Shown here in pieces: positions 47,322-55,848 of a stretch of DNA of 64,000 nt (positions are counted from its first letter, which is position 1; each line of letters starts with the position of its first letter). Position numbers and translations under genes: made by a program. The DNA lies in assembly GCA_030446505.1 (NCBI GenBank), contig JAUJND010000015.1:1-64000 (forward strand), written 5' to 3'. The notes beneath the pieces are model-generated. The model was not told where the DNA came from. It was given only the letters and a program-made list of their open reading frames with translations, and did no database searches. The stretch comes from Chroococcidiopsidaceae cyanobacterium YX2bin18. Lineage in GTDB: Bacteria > Cyanobacteriota > Cyanobacteriia > Cyanobacteriales > Chroococcidiopsidaceae.

Positions 47322-48335
47322 TTAAGTTTTGTAAAATACAACTAATATTAAAATTAGTATTTTAGGAGTTGTAATGGCATCTACCATTAGGATTATACTT
47401 AGAGCTAATTTAAGTATTTATACTTGTTATATCAACTTCATTCTTTTCGTTCAATTGCTTGAAAACTTTAAACAATAGAGCTTGAACTGGTTAAGCTTCT
47501 TAAACTTAATACTTTATTCAAGAAGCTCAAGTAATTTTTGATACATCGTCTTTTATGTATATTCGGTTTTTTAGAAAAGTTTGAAGTGAGTATTAGTAGT
47601 TTTTTGCTGTATAAAATTGATGATTACTTAATTAGGTGTCCACTGCTTATTGATGTCTAAGTCAAAATATTAGCGTATCTTATTAGCAAGGCTTTGTTAG
47701 TAGGGTATTATATGAAAATTCATATAATACTACGTAGACTTGGAGTTTTTATTCAATATAATTTGCTATTTTAGCATTTGGAAATAGGAAAGGTTTTCAA
47801 GTTTTAGATAAATCATAATCTAGTTATAGATTACCTTAGACATAGAAATATACCTGTATTTATATTTAGGTAATACAGCTTGCTTTCAGTAAAAATCTTA
47901 TAGTTAATAAAACACTTCAGAATAAAGTTATAATCGTTTCTCAGGTAATTAACCTTCTAAGTAAAGACAAAGTAGAAATACGTAATTAGTGAGTAGCTAA
48001 TATTCACGAAAAATTCAAGTTAGGATTACAAACGTCGCTAATTAGCAATTTAAACTTAACAATAAAAGCCCAGCTAATTCAGTACTTAGTAGTAATAAAT
48101 ATAACTGCTTATTCCTCTTAATTTATTACCAATAAATTAACAAAAGAGAGATGAGTAAGGCTTGAAAATTATTCAATCTTGCTTGCACTGGTTATATACT
48201 AGAGTTACCCCATAAAATTATATATATTTGAGCTATATTTTCGCTAAATTAGTTAGAAGTTCTGATGAGGGTAAGGCATTTATGTTGTGCGGCAGTACCC
48301 TTTGAGAACGAGATCTAGATTTCAAGGATTGTTAG
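47322..48335. other. AT-rich gene desert
   Basis: About 1 kb with no credible gene on either strand and composition clearly richer in A/T than average. The only structured feature is a 26-nt palindrome at 47705-47730. Confidence 0.55.
47705..47730. repeat. 26-nt palindrome
   Basis: The arms GTATTATATGAA and TTCATATAATAC are exact reverse complements separated by AA. It stands in the AT-rich desert, 384 bp upstream of the methyltransferase start, with no adjacent T-run. It could be a regulator binding site or a hairpin. Confidence 0.8.
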
Positions 48336-48671
48336 TTATGGTAAAGCTTGTTTGTAGCGTTTTTCTAAACGAAATAAATTACAAACATAAGTGATCGCTA
48401 CTATATTAATCAAAAGACAACTACTTCCTAGCCATAGTAAGATGTACGTGGGAGCCATGACTATTCCAACTATGAACCAAGTAAATACGTGCCACAACAT
48501 TAATAAGGCAAAAATGCTAGCAATTCCAGTGACTTGCCATACCTGAATTGGGCGAAGCAGTGCTGTGATTGTTGTTAAAGAGGTAGCAACTAAGTTGGCT
48601 GGAATTAGAAATGCACATATGCTGATGCAGTTAGTGCGTGAGAACTCAGCTAGGGAATTAAAGTCGAACAT
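48336..48671 (-). CDS. Small hypothetical membrane protein
   Basis: The 111-residue protein has three hydrophobic helices (about 17-37, 45-64 and 69-98), starting MFDFNSLAEFSRTNCISICA and ending with a short basic tail KRYKQAL. The regular spacing suggests a genuine membrane protein. I recognise no family. It is divergent from the rhodanese gene. Confidence 0.5.
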   Translation of the reverse strand: MFDFNSLAEFSRTNCISICAFLIPANLVATSLTTITALLRPIQVWQVTGIASIFALLMLWHVFTWFIVGIVMAPTYILLWLGSSCLLINIVAITYVCNLFRLEKRYKQALP

Positions 48672-48795
48672 TATTTTTCTAAGTTAAAGTTGCTAAATTT
48701 TATCTAAACTCTTGACCAATACCTTAAAAAGTGGCTGTTGATTACACTTCTTGCAATAATGTAACTAATTATCGGTTAAGTCATCTAAATTTAGT

Positions 48796-49341
48796 ATGCC
48801 CATATTTAGTAGTAATATGAGTAGACTGTTTTGGATAAGGACTGGGTTAGTGTCATTGATGCCGCGATCGCTTGCTTTCAACATCATCAAGCGCCTAACC
48901 ATCCGCAAATTTCCCGCTGTCCAATGGATTAATACCGAAGATGTTGCACGCTGGCTAGAAGATTCTGAGGAACCACAACCTGTATTCCTTGATGCTCGGA
49001 CTGAGGCAGAGTACGCTGTAAGCCATCTTAAACAAGCACAGCGCATCGAACCTAATCATCTTGAGCAAGCAGTGTTGCCATCAAAGGATATGCCTATCAT
49101 TGTATATTGTTCAGTGGGCTACCGCAGTGCAAGAATTGCCCAGCAGCTAGAACAGGCAGGGTTTTCTCGCGTATACAATCTTGAAGGCAGCCTGTTCAAA
49201 TGGGCTAATGAAGAACGCCCAGTCTTCAAAAATGATCATCCTACACTGCTTGTTCATCCCTATAATCAGCTTTGGGGAAAACTGTTACAGCCTAAATATC
49301 GCGCAAAAGTGAATGAGAATCAGAAACGGGTATCTGCTTGA
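48796..49341 (+). CDS. Rhodanese-like domain protein
   Basis: The 181-residue protein has one rhodanese domain: INTEDVARWLED, PVFLDARTEAEYAVSHLKQA (the CDC25/rhodanese signature), and the active loop IVYCSVGYRSARIAQQLEQ with the catalytic Cys, then VYNLEGSLFKWANE. Single-domain rhodaneses transfer sulfur from persulfides or thiosulfate. The N-terminal ~40 residues (hydrophobic and basic) may anchor it to a membrane. ATG 48796 or 48817 could be the start. Confidence 0.88.
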   Translation: MPIFSSNMSRLFWIRTGLVSLMPRSLAFNIIKRLTIRKFPAVQWINTEDVARWLEDSEEPQPVFLDARTEAEYAVSHLKQAQRIEPNHLEQAVLPSKDMPIIVYCSVGYRSARIAQQLEQAGFSRVYNLEGSLFKWANEERPVFKNDHPTLLVHPYNQLWGKLLQPKYRAKVNENQKRVSA

Positions 49342-49926
49342 AGTGCGATTTGCCGGAGGTAGTACCTAACGCCAAGGGCTTCGCTAATAGTATCACACTT
49401 CATCCAACCATCGTACGAATATTAGAACCCGTGCCGACATTTACCTTGATAGCCGCAATTTACAGTCGCTATCCATGCAACAACTACGTTTAGCCACAGC
49501 GAAAACTAAATCCGAAAGACGTTATGACTTGGATTGGCTTAGAGTACTTGCGGTACTGCTACTAGTATATTTCCACACGGCAGCAATCTTTTATACTGGC
49601 GACTTGGGGGAGTTTTATGTCAAAAACGACTCGTCGAGTAATGAAATGGAACGCTTTATCTTATTTGTACACCAATGGCATATGCCGCTTTTTTTCCTCC
49701 TCTCAGGAGCAGGCACATGGTTTGCACTTTCTTTCCGAACACCAGGCGAGTATGTGATAGAGCGATTCAAGCGACTTTTTATCCCCTTCCTATTTGGAAC
49801 TTTAGTAATTGTTCCACCCCAGGTTTACTACCGACTTTTGAGCAACCCGGACTACCAGGACTCCTACATTAGACCTCTTGCAAAAGGGTAGGGATTTATG
49901 TCAGAGGTAGTGTAAAACCACTACCC

Positions 49927-50379
49927 ATGCCAACCTACGAACAAATTAAACATCTCAAGCCTGCTCAATTTAGACGAGCCTGCGGTGTGCAACCTGAAAC
50001 TTTTGAGCAAATGGTAAGTGTGATTACACAAGCCAGAGCCCATCAGTCACCAGGCAGACCAAGCAAGTTATCCATCGCTGACCAAGTCTTGCTTACCTTG
50101 GAATACTTACGGGAGTACCGCACCTATTTTCACATCGCTCAATCATGGGGAGTGAGTGAAGCGACAGTCTATCGCATTGTTCAGCGTACGGAAACAGAGC
50201 TAATCCACTCACAACTGTTTCGCTTGCCAGGACGCAAGCAGCTTTTAGAGCCTGAGCATGAGTTAGTGATGGTTGTGGTGGATGTGGTCGAGCATCCGAT
50301 TGAGCGTCCCCAAAAAACAGCGAGCTTACTACTCCGGCAAGAAAAAACGGCACACACTCAAGTCTCAAGTAGTGGTTAA
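49927..50379 (+). CDS. IS5-family transposase, first reading frame
   Basis: The 150-codon frame holds the helix-turn-helix DNA-binding part (SKLSIADQVLLTLEYLREYR; GVSEATVYRIVQRTE) and the first catalytic Asp in VVVDVVEHPIERP. It runs out of phase at the CCCC-AAAAAA stretch near 50310. The second frame, +1 relative to it, continues the protein. One A fewer than expected, or a programmed shift, would explain the split. Confidence 0.8.
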   Translation: MPTYEQIKHLKPAQFRRACGVQPETFEQMVSVITQARAHQSPGRPSKLSIADQVLLTLEYLREYRTYFHIAQSWGVSEATVYRIVQRTETELIHSQLFRLPGRKQLLEPEHELVMVVVDVVEHPIERPQKTASLLLRQEKTAHTQVSSSG

Positions 50380-50755
50380 TCAGGCGACGGGTCATATTAT
50401 CTGTACGGCTCACGGCAAAGGTCGAGTCCATGATTTTCGACTATTCAAAGGCAGTGGTGTGCGAGTGCATCCACAACGGCAGTGTTTGGCTGACCGAGGT
50501 TATCAAGGCTTGGCAAAGCTGCATCCCAATAGTTGTATCCCCCACAAAAAGCGACCAAACACACCCTTGAGTGTTCAGCAGCGCCATGAGAATCGCCAGC
50601 TTGCCCAACTGCGGGTGGTGATTGAGCATGTCAACGGATATCTCAAGCGGTTTCGGATTCTGGCTGAACGTTATCGCAACCGACGCAGACGCTTTGGCTT
50701 GCGCTTCAACCTAATTGCAGGCATCTATAATTACGAACTTGCTCGTTCTGCCTGA
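50273..50755 (+). CDS. IS5-family transposase, second reading frame
   Basis: This frame supplies the rest of the DDE domain from about 50310: KKQRAYYSGKKKRHTLKSQ, GRVHDFRLFKGS, the second Asp in LADRGYQG, and the Glu in VIEHVNGYLKRFRIL. The upstream part of the listed frame is not meaningful protein. With the first frame it makes a full-length transposase, so the element could be active if frameshifting occurs. Confidence 0.8.
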   Translation: MWWMWSSIRLSVPKKQRAYYSGKKKRHTLKSQVVVNQATGHIICTAHGKGRVHDFRLFKGSGVRVHPQRQCLADRGYQGLAKLHPNSCIPHKKRPNTPLSVQQRHENRQLAQLRVVIEHVNGYLKRFRILAERYRNRRRRFGLRFNLIAGIYNYELARSA

Positions 50756-51484
50756 CCTTTTGAAAGAACTCTATTCACTTCTATCCACAGTTTTTCAATG
50801 GCATTCGTCCTCAAGGGAATTTTGAATGGGGACACCTTTGGTTTATTATTTATCTTTTTATTTTTCTTTGATTGCCTTGCCGCTTTTCCTGTATCTAAGA
50901 CAAAATCCTAACCAGGAATTACTCTCAAAGCTTGCTAGATTCTTAGAAAAACCTGGAGCAATATTCTTGCTTGCTTTACCACTTGCCATTATTGAAGGAT
51001 TTTTACGACCTAAATGGCATGGTTTCCAGAATCTTTATAACGACTGGGCAAACTTCTTCTTATACATCTTCTACTTTATTTATGGCTATCTCATTGCCGA
51101 CGCAAGATTTGGACAAGCCATAGACAAGCACCTAAAAGTCTCTGTGATCATGGCGATTACTTCCATGTCTTTACTATTTGGCTTGTGGGCAAATGATATT
51201 CTCCCAAATCGGGCTACTCAGTAGGATATGTTCTGTACCAAATGTTTCGCGGAATTAATTCTTGGTTTTGGGTAGTTGCTCTGCTGGGCTTAGGTAGAAG
51301 ATACTTAAATTTCAATAACTCACTGCTGCAATATGCTAGTGAGGCTGCATATCCGTTTTACATTCTTCACCAAACTATTGTTGTAGCGATCGCATTTTAT
51401 GTTGTGCATTGGAATATCAGCATAACCAAGAAGTTTCTTGTTATCAGTACTGCCTCGCTGGTGGCAACGATAGTCTTGTACGAT

Positions 51485-51691
51485 TTATTGGTGAAGCGTA
51501 ATAATATAGTGAGATTTTTGTTTGGGTTGAAGCAAATTAATTAAAACGCGATCACATCTTAAGCGGACGAAAAAGCTTTGGAAATTACCTGCTCTTGGCA
51601 TCAAGTAAATTCGCATTCTAGCCGCGCCGTTATACCGTGACAAACTAATCAAAACTTTTGTATCAAAAACATAGCGCACTTCACCCCTCAT
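51485..51691 (-). pseudogene. PIN-domain toxin, truncated
   Basis: The first 20 residues (VRYVFDTKVLISLSR) match the start of VapC-like PIN ribonuclease toxins, with the first metal-binding Asp. The text afterwards has no PIN character, and the rest of the ~130-residue domain is missing. The gene starts just inside the end of the antitoxin gene, as in vapBC-type operons, so the pair is dead. Confidence 0.65.
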
Positions 51692-51909
51692 TTATAATTG
51701 AATCCAAAATTCCTGGGGTTAGTCCTCGCGCTTGAGCAGTCCGGCTAATCTCACTCATTCCTTCTTCTATTCGTCGTTTGCTTCGAGTTGCCTTACTTAA
51801 GTTTAAGACTAAGTAATGCCTTCAATTTACGACGCTGTTCCTCAGAAGCAGCCTCAAAGATACGGGCAACCTCAGCATTAACTCGAATTGTGATAGTTTT
51901 AGTTTCCAT
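51681..51909 (-). pseudogene. Ribbon-helix-helix-like antitoxin, frameshifted
   Basis: From ATG 51909 the text METKTITIRVNAEVARIFEA, EEQRRKLKALLSLKL is the common cyanobacterial antitoxin that precedes PIN toxins. One extra A near 51796 stops the frame. Skipping it gives SKATRSKRRIEEGMSEISRT and GLTPGILDSIINEG to the stop at 51681. The gene was too fragmented to appear as a normal frame. Confidence 0.75.
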
Positions 51910-52190
51910 AATTGTTATGTAGTGTTTTAATGACGATGCTATTTCATGAACAAACCTGATGTATTTTTATAATTCCTTCTATTGGTCTGTAGCAAACTTA
52001 ATCAATTGCTCTCTTCTACTATTGAAACAGTTATTACTTGCCTTAGAGTTTAAGCTTGGCGATCGCAATGGGATGCCAGCCCTTCATCGTCATCAAGCGC
52101 ACATCAAAGACCTCGTATGTCTTTTGGCTTAAAAGATATTCGTCTTTCAGCAGGGTTACTTTCTCTTTATCTTCATAATGTGCGCTTGAA

Positions 52191-52277
52191 ACCTAATGGG
52201 TGCGTTCAGCGGCGGCAAGTAGTCTCGAACTCTACACCAGGGACTTTCGACCGTCCGCTGCAACACGATTGTTAGAC
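52191..52277 (-). other. attC-like recombination site 1
   Basis: On the minus strand, GTCTAAC (consensus RYYYAAC), overlapping the stop codon of the toxin frame, is followed by GTGTTGCAGCGGACGG. The mirror arm CCGCCGCTGAACGC and ATTAGGT (GTTRRRY with one mismatch) lie 87 nt on. The arms pair with one extra G and one extra A on one side, like the extrahelical bases of integron attC sites. Confidence 0.65.
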
Positions 52278-52590
52278 CGCGATACGCACCAACTCACCTA
52301 CTTGAATTGATTTGAGTACCTCATTTAACTGTGGCAGAAGTACTGACAAATCTTCAAAGCGGTTGCTTCTTGCCTCAAGTATGACAATCGCAATGGAAAA
52401 CAAAGACAAATTCTGTTCATATGGAATGCCCTTGTCAGTTGTAACAAATACATTAAACTCTACCTGAGCAACACGAAGTAACTCCCCGTTTTGGATACCA
52501 GTTTACCCACAATCTCTAACAGTAACTGCTGCACCTTCATCAAAATGCTGCTTTAGCTTGCGAGGCAAGTTCTCATCACAACACACGCAT
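52272..52590 (-). pseudogene. DUF5615-type toxin, broken
   Basis: From ATG 52590 the text is MRVL, then after two missing bases DENLPRKLKQHFDEGAAVTV, RDCG, an in-frame TAA, TGIQNGELLRVA, FVTTDKGIPYEQNLSLFSIA and VGELVRIAV. This is the DUF5615 (PIN-like) toxin that pairs with DUF433 antitoxins. Two lesions, a 2-bp loss near 52577 and the TAA, make it inactive. The start overlaps the antitoxin end, as usual for this pair. Confidence 0.75.
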
Positions 52591-52759
52591 CACCAATCTC
52601 TGCCTCTTTGAGAACCATCTCTAGAAAAGCAACTGCTTGCTCACGAGTAACGCTGGGGAAGTCATCCAGAAAATCATCTAACGAATCTCCTGCTGTCAGG
52701 TGTTGTATGAGAGTTTTCACTGGTACGCGAGTTCCTGCGAAAACCAGTGTTCCACTCAT
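52553..52759 (-). CDS. DUF433 family antitoxin
   Basis: The 68-residue protein carries the DUF433 core MSGTLVFAGTRVPVKTLIQH, LTAGDSLDDFLDDFPSVTRE and QAVAFLEMVLKEA. These proteins bind DNA and neutralise a PIN-like DUF5615 toxin. The last 13 residues (VVMRTCLAS) come from the same 2-bp loss that breaks the toxin, and the original end was probably GDACVD. The N-terminus lacks the usual extra ~10 residues because a TGA lies just upstream. Confidence 0.8.
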   Translation of the reverse strand: MSGTLVFAGTRVPVKTLIQHLTAGDSLDDFLDDFPSVTREQAVAFLEMVLKEAEIGDACVVMRTCLAS

Positions 52760-52897
52760 AACTTCCAGATTACATGAAACAATTTGCTCTCAGTTCATAA
52801 TCCTATCCTTAGTGCTGAAGTTATAAGTAAAGGCTTAGGTAGATGTATCAATACCATCTCACATTTTAGACATGGAAAGAACGAGTAAACACTATAA

Positions 52898-52924
52898 TTT
52901 GTCGGGTGCAGTGATTTGTTAGGT
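52898..52924 (-). other. Half attC-like site
   Basis: On the minus strand, ACCTAAC, whose TAA is the stop codon of the GFA gene, is followed by AAATCACTGCACCCGAC, a typical attC arm. The complementary arm and the distal core are not found downstream, so the site seems truncated. Confidence 0.45.
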
Positions 52925-53338
52925 GCCTTCAATATTTTCACTTAGCGCAAATTTGGCGAATACTTCTGCTTCTGTCATATTCAAGGTTTGATTGGCAAAT
53001 TCATAGTAACTAGGTTTCATGTCTATAAAGATTTGCTCCTTGAACTCAAACTCAATTCCATTCTGAAAAAGACCGACTGGAACAAAATATTCTTTGGTGG
53101 GCAATAATCTGTAGAAAATATGCGTACCGCATTCACCACAAAAAGCTCTTTCAGCCCATTCTGAAGACTTATACACTTTTAGTTTATCAACGCCGTCTAT
53201 CCGCACATCTGATCCGCAAGCTACACCTAATGCTGGTCCGCCTCCCCATCGCCGACACATTCCGCAATGACAGGCATCTATGCTGTTTTTGTCTGGTGTT
53301 CTGACTGTTATTGCACCACAAAGACACTTACCATCCAT
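52919..53338 (-). CDS. GFA (CENP-V/formaldehyde-activating) domain protein
   Basis: The 139-residue zinc protein has the GFA cysteines in CLCGAITV, CHCGMCRRWGGGPALG and CGECGTHIFYRL. The name comes from glutathione-dependent formaldehyde-activating enzyme, and most members are of unknown function. Its stop codon is part of an attC-like core, and another attC-like site lies just upstream of its start, so it has the form of an integron gene cassette. The frame is intact. Confidence 0.88.
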   Translation of the reverse strand: MDGKCLCGAITVRTPDKNSIDACHCGMCRRWGGGPALGVACGSDVRIDGVDKLKVYKSSEWAERAFCGECGTHIFYRLLPTKEYFVPVGLFQNGIEFEFKEQIFIDMKPSYYEFANQTLNMTEAEVFAKFALSENIEGT

Positions 53339-53380
53339 TCCTATTTCCTCTATTTTCAGTAATTACTGTCTGATTCTGGT

Positions 53381-53468
53381 ACATAACGCCCCCGTTCACC
53401 CACCGCTAATAGCTTCTTACACTCAACAGTCGTCCCTGTCCGGTCGGTATGCAACGGGATCGTTAGGC
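53381..53468 (-). other. attC-like recombination site 2
   Basis: On the minus strand GCCTAAC (perfect RYYYAAC) is followed by CCCGTTGCATACCGACCGG. The partner arm CGGTGGGTGAACGGGG and the core GTTATGT (close to GTTRRRY) close an 88-nt imperfect palindrome. It lies 24 bp after the P-loop kinase stop and 43 bp before the GFA start, the position expected of an attC in a cassette array. Confidence 0.7.
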
Positions 53469-53491
53469 TTTTGCTATGTTAACGAACTCAT

Positions 53492-53986
53492 TTAATTGGG
53501 ATCATATCTAATGATGTTAAAGCCTTCGTCTGCGGTCGGTGGTTGAAAATATGTGGTGATGTAGTCGAATTCCGCCTCAGACATAATCATCGAACCTTCA
53601 GGCTGTTCAGCGTTTCGTTTCCGCAATTGCTTTTTGCATAAGGAGTCAGGCACAACAATGTAATGAAGCATATGATTCACTTTGGCTGCTTCAAATATTG
53701 AACGAAACCATTGTCGCTGAGAAGGAACATTCCCTGGGAAATCTAGAACAACGGATATTCTCTGTGCAAGAATATCTTGCACGTGCTGTAAGACTACAGG
53801 TTTTAAGCGTGACGAATATCTCAAATAATCATCAAAGGTACTACTTTCTTTCGGGTACAACTTTGACAACCAGATATCTTCACTGATAAGAACGGCATTA
53901 TGGTCTGATGCCAGCTTTTTCGACAATGTTGTCTTTCCTGATGCCATTTTGCCGCAGAAAAAGTGCAGAACGGGATCGGTTTTCAC
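53492..53986 (-). CDS. P-loop (AAA/zeta-like) kinase
   Basis: The 164-residue protein starts with FFCGKMASGKTTLSKKLA (Walker A) and has ISEDIWLSKLYP, SVVLDFPGNVPSQRQWF (Walker B-like Asp) and KKQLRKRNAEQP, a lid-type arginine region. It matches small kinase-like ATPases of the AAA_33/zeta-toxin fold, often found in cassettes with unknown substrates. It is the first recognisable cassette of the array, and no integrase gene is seen upstream within the window. Confidence 0.78.
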   Translation of the reverse strand: MKTDPVLHFFCGKMASGKTTLSKKLASDHNAVLISEDIWLSKLYPKESSTFDDYLRYSSRLKPVVLQHVQDILAQRISVVLDFPGNVPSQRQWFRSIFEAAKVNHMLHYIVVPDSLCKKQLRKRNAEQPEGSMIMSEAEFDYITTYFQPPTADEGFNIIRYDPN

Positions 53987-54720
53987 TATTCACCATCCTT
54001 ACATTTTTCAAGTTTACTTAATAAGCCTAACTAGTTATTATACGGAAACTTTCCGTGTATATATTCTGATTCGGGGAGATATACCGAAATTTTCCGTATA
54101 TTACCAAGAAATACAGAGAAGTTTTCTGGATAACATTCTATATCAGGAGCTTTTGCCGAAAGTTTCTGTATATTATTCTGCGGCGACTCTTCTTTTGCGT
54201 ATTTATTAAACTTTAATTTAGGAGTCGCCCCTAATTAAAAATTCCAAATCTTACCTCATAACCATAGGGTTATTTCTCCATCGCAATCGATTTCATTACC
54301 ATAAAAGGTCGTGGGTAATTTTCTGGGCCTGCTCAAACTTTAAAGAGCTAAATAATAGTCCTACTGGTTCTGCCTTCCTACTCTCTATTAGAGATTTTAG
54401 CTAACGAGATTGCTCCCATTTATAGGTGGAGTTTCAAACTAGACAATTAAGCATGATTACTCTACTCCATACCAACTTCTTATTTTCGCCAACTAACCCT
54501 AGCGATCGCAACCACACCCGCATCCTCAACAATATCAGCCGCCTCCCAGAATCACATCGCCTCTTGTTTGTCAACCCTGGGACTGATGTAAGCTTCGGTT
54601 AACCTAAATTAATTTAGTTAATAAAAGTTCATGTTATAGAAAATAACTGGATTAAAGGTTTCTAAATTTGCCTTCTCAAGTGAAGGTAAAGCATTTGTAA
54701 GAGTAATTTAAGGAGAGACA
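53987..54720. other. Intergenic with palindromic repeats
   Basis: The left part (about 54039-54183) holds a cluster of palindromic repeats. A 48-codon frame at 54454-54600 (MITLLHTNFLFSPTNPSDRN...) includes a HIP1 site and reads plausibly at first, but no family is recognised and it may be the start of a decayed gene. AAGGAGA at about 54710 is the ribosome-binding site of the SDR gene. Confidence 0.5.
54039..54183. repeat. Degenerate palindromic repeat cluster
   Basis: CGGAAA-C-TTTCCG (54043-54055), CGAAAT-TTTCCG (about 54084-54096) and CGAAAG-TTTCTG (about 54157-54168) are each flanked by AT-rich TATA/TATATT. A weaker copy lies between them near 54125. The centres are 36-40 bp apart. The pattern suggests multiple operator-like sites or a decayed tandem array. 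Confidence 0.6.
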
Positions 54721-55734
54721 GTGACACAACTGAAGCCAATCAACCAACAGGTTGTCGCAGTCGTTGGGGCTTCCAGCGGTATCGGGCGTGAGACAGCCCT
54801 CCGGTTTGCTAAAAAAGGGGCAAAAGTAGTTGTCTCTGCTCGGAGTCAATCGGGGTTGGAGTCCTTGGTAGACGAAATCAAGCGCTCAGGGGGCGAGGCA
54901 ACATACATAGTTGCTGATGTTAGCAATTTTGAACAGGTAAAGGCGATCGCAGACAAAACAGTCGAGGTATACGGGCGACTCGATACGTGGGTACATTCCT
55001 CTGCCACTGCTGTCTTTGCCCCTTTCGACAACATAACACCGGAAGAGTTTAAGCGCATTATCGATGTCACCCTGATGGGACAGGTATACGGTGCAATGGC
55101 AGCTTTACCTCATCTTAAGCGTGAGGGACGCGGGGCGCTAATCCACATTTCTTCAATGGAGGGCAGGCGGGCATTACCGTTACAGAGTCCCTACTCTACG
55201 GCGAAGCACGGTTTAGAGGGCTTTATTGAATCCTTGCGCGTCGAGCTAAAACATGAGGGATTACCTATTAGTGTGACGAGTATCAAGCCAGCAGTAATCA
55301 ACACACCCTTTTACAACAACGGTCGCACAAAGTTAGGCGTAAAGCCGACAGGCATACCGCCGTACTACGAGCCGAGCCTTGTTGCGGATGCCATTCTCTA
55401 TGTCGCCGAACACCCAACTCGTGACTTCATTGTCGGGGATGTTGGCAGAGTATTGGATGTGGTGCAACGGCTCTCGCCTGGACTGGTAGATAACTTGTTG
55501 CTGCTCGTCGGCTTCCCCTTGCAACGCACCAATGAGCCGAAATCGGAAGATGCGCCGGACAATCTCTATGAGCCTGTCCCAGCCCATGATCGCGTTAAGG
55601 GAGACTTTGGCAACTTGGTAGTTCCCAGCGTCACTGATTGGCTAGATATGAACCCGCCGCTTAAGTGGGGTGCTTTGGCAGCTGTAGCACTTGGAGTTGC
55701 AGCAGTTTTGGGAGGGTTGACTCCTAAAGAATGA
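54721..55734 (+). CDS. SDR oxidoreductase with C-terminal membrane tail
   Basis: The 337-residue protein starts with GTG after AAGGAGA. Classical SDR motifs are VGASSGIG (about 15-22), SARSQSG, the Ser in HISSMEG, and YSTAKHG for Tyr and Lys. The usual NNAG is replaced by VHSSATAVF, a known variation. Residues ~240-337 form an extension with a final hydrophobic segment (WGALAAVALGVAAVLGGL). This layout is common in the larger SDR group of soil bacteria and cyanobacteria. The substrate is unknown. Confidence 0.88.
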   Translation: MTQLKPINQQVVAVVGASSGIGRETALRFAKKGAKVVVSARSQSGLESLVDEIKRSGGEATYIVADVSNFEQVKAIADKTVEVYGRLDTWVHSSATAVFAPFDNITPEEFKRIIDVTLMGQVYGAMAALPHLKREGRGALIHISSMEGRRALPLQSPYSTAKHGLEGFIESLRVELKHEGLPISVTSIKPAVINTPFYNNGRTKLGVKPTGIPPYYEPSLVADAILYVAEHPTRDFIVGDVGRVLDVVQRLSPGLVDNLLLLVGFPLQRTNEPKSEDAPDNLYEPVPAHDRVKGDFGNLVVPSVTDWLDMNPPLKWGALAAVALGVAAVLGGLTPKE

Positions 55735-55848
55735 CAATTTTCTGAATTTCTTTCTCCCACCCTCATAATTTAATCCCGACGAAAGAGACAAGCTTGATTC
55801 AAATCGGGATATGTTCAAAAAAACTCAAATTAACAGAGGATAAATCCG

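Larger units (their letters stand above)
49871..50772 (+). mobile_element. IS5-family insertion sequence with 3-bp target duplication
   Basis: Terminal inverted repeats AGACCTCTTGCAAAAGG (left) and AGAGTTCTTTCAAAAGG (right, read inward) bound a 902-bp element. The duplication ATT lies at 49868-49870 and 50773-50775. Excision of element plus one ATT restores the acyltransferase reading frame, confirming the ends. Confidence 0.92.
49475..51544 (+). pseudogene. Acyltransferase-3 family membrane protein, split by an IS5-family element
   Basis: The N-terminal part RRYDLDWLRVLAVLLLVYFH, HQWHMPLFFLLSGAGTWFAL and RFKRLFIPFLFGTLVIVPPQ is typical of family 3 membrane acyltransferases. The frame is cut at DSYI by the element at 49871-50772. 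After the element, with one ATT copy removed, it continues HFYPQFFNGIRPQGNFEWGH. The C-terminal half also needs one T at about 50861 and one G at about 51211 restored (NRGYSVGYVLYQMFRGINSW). The restored protein has 388 residues. Such enzymes O-acylate sugars or lipids. Confidence 0.9.

Noticed and set aside
54039-54183. CRISPR-like array
   Set aside because: The repeats are degenerate, only 3-4 copies, each with an internal palindrome, and there are no spacers of uniform length or cas genes.
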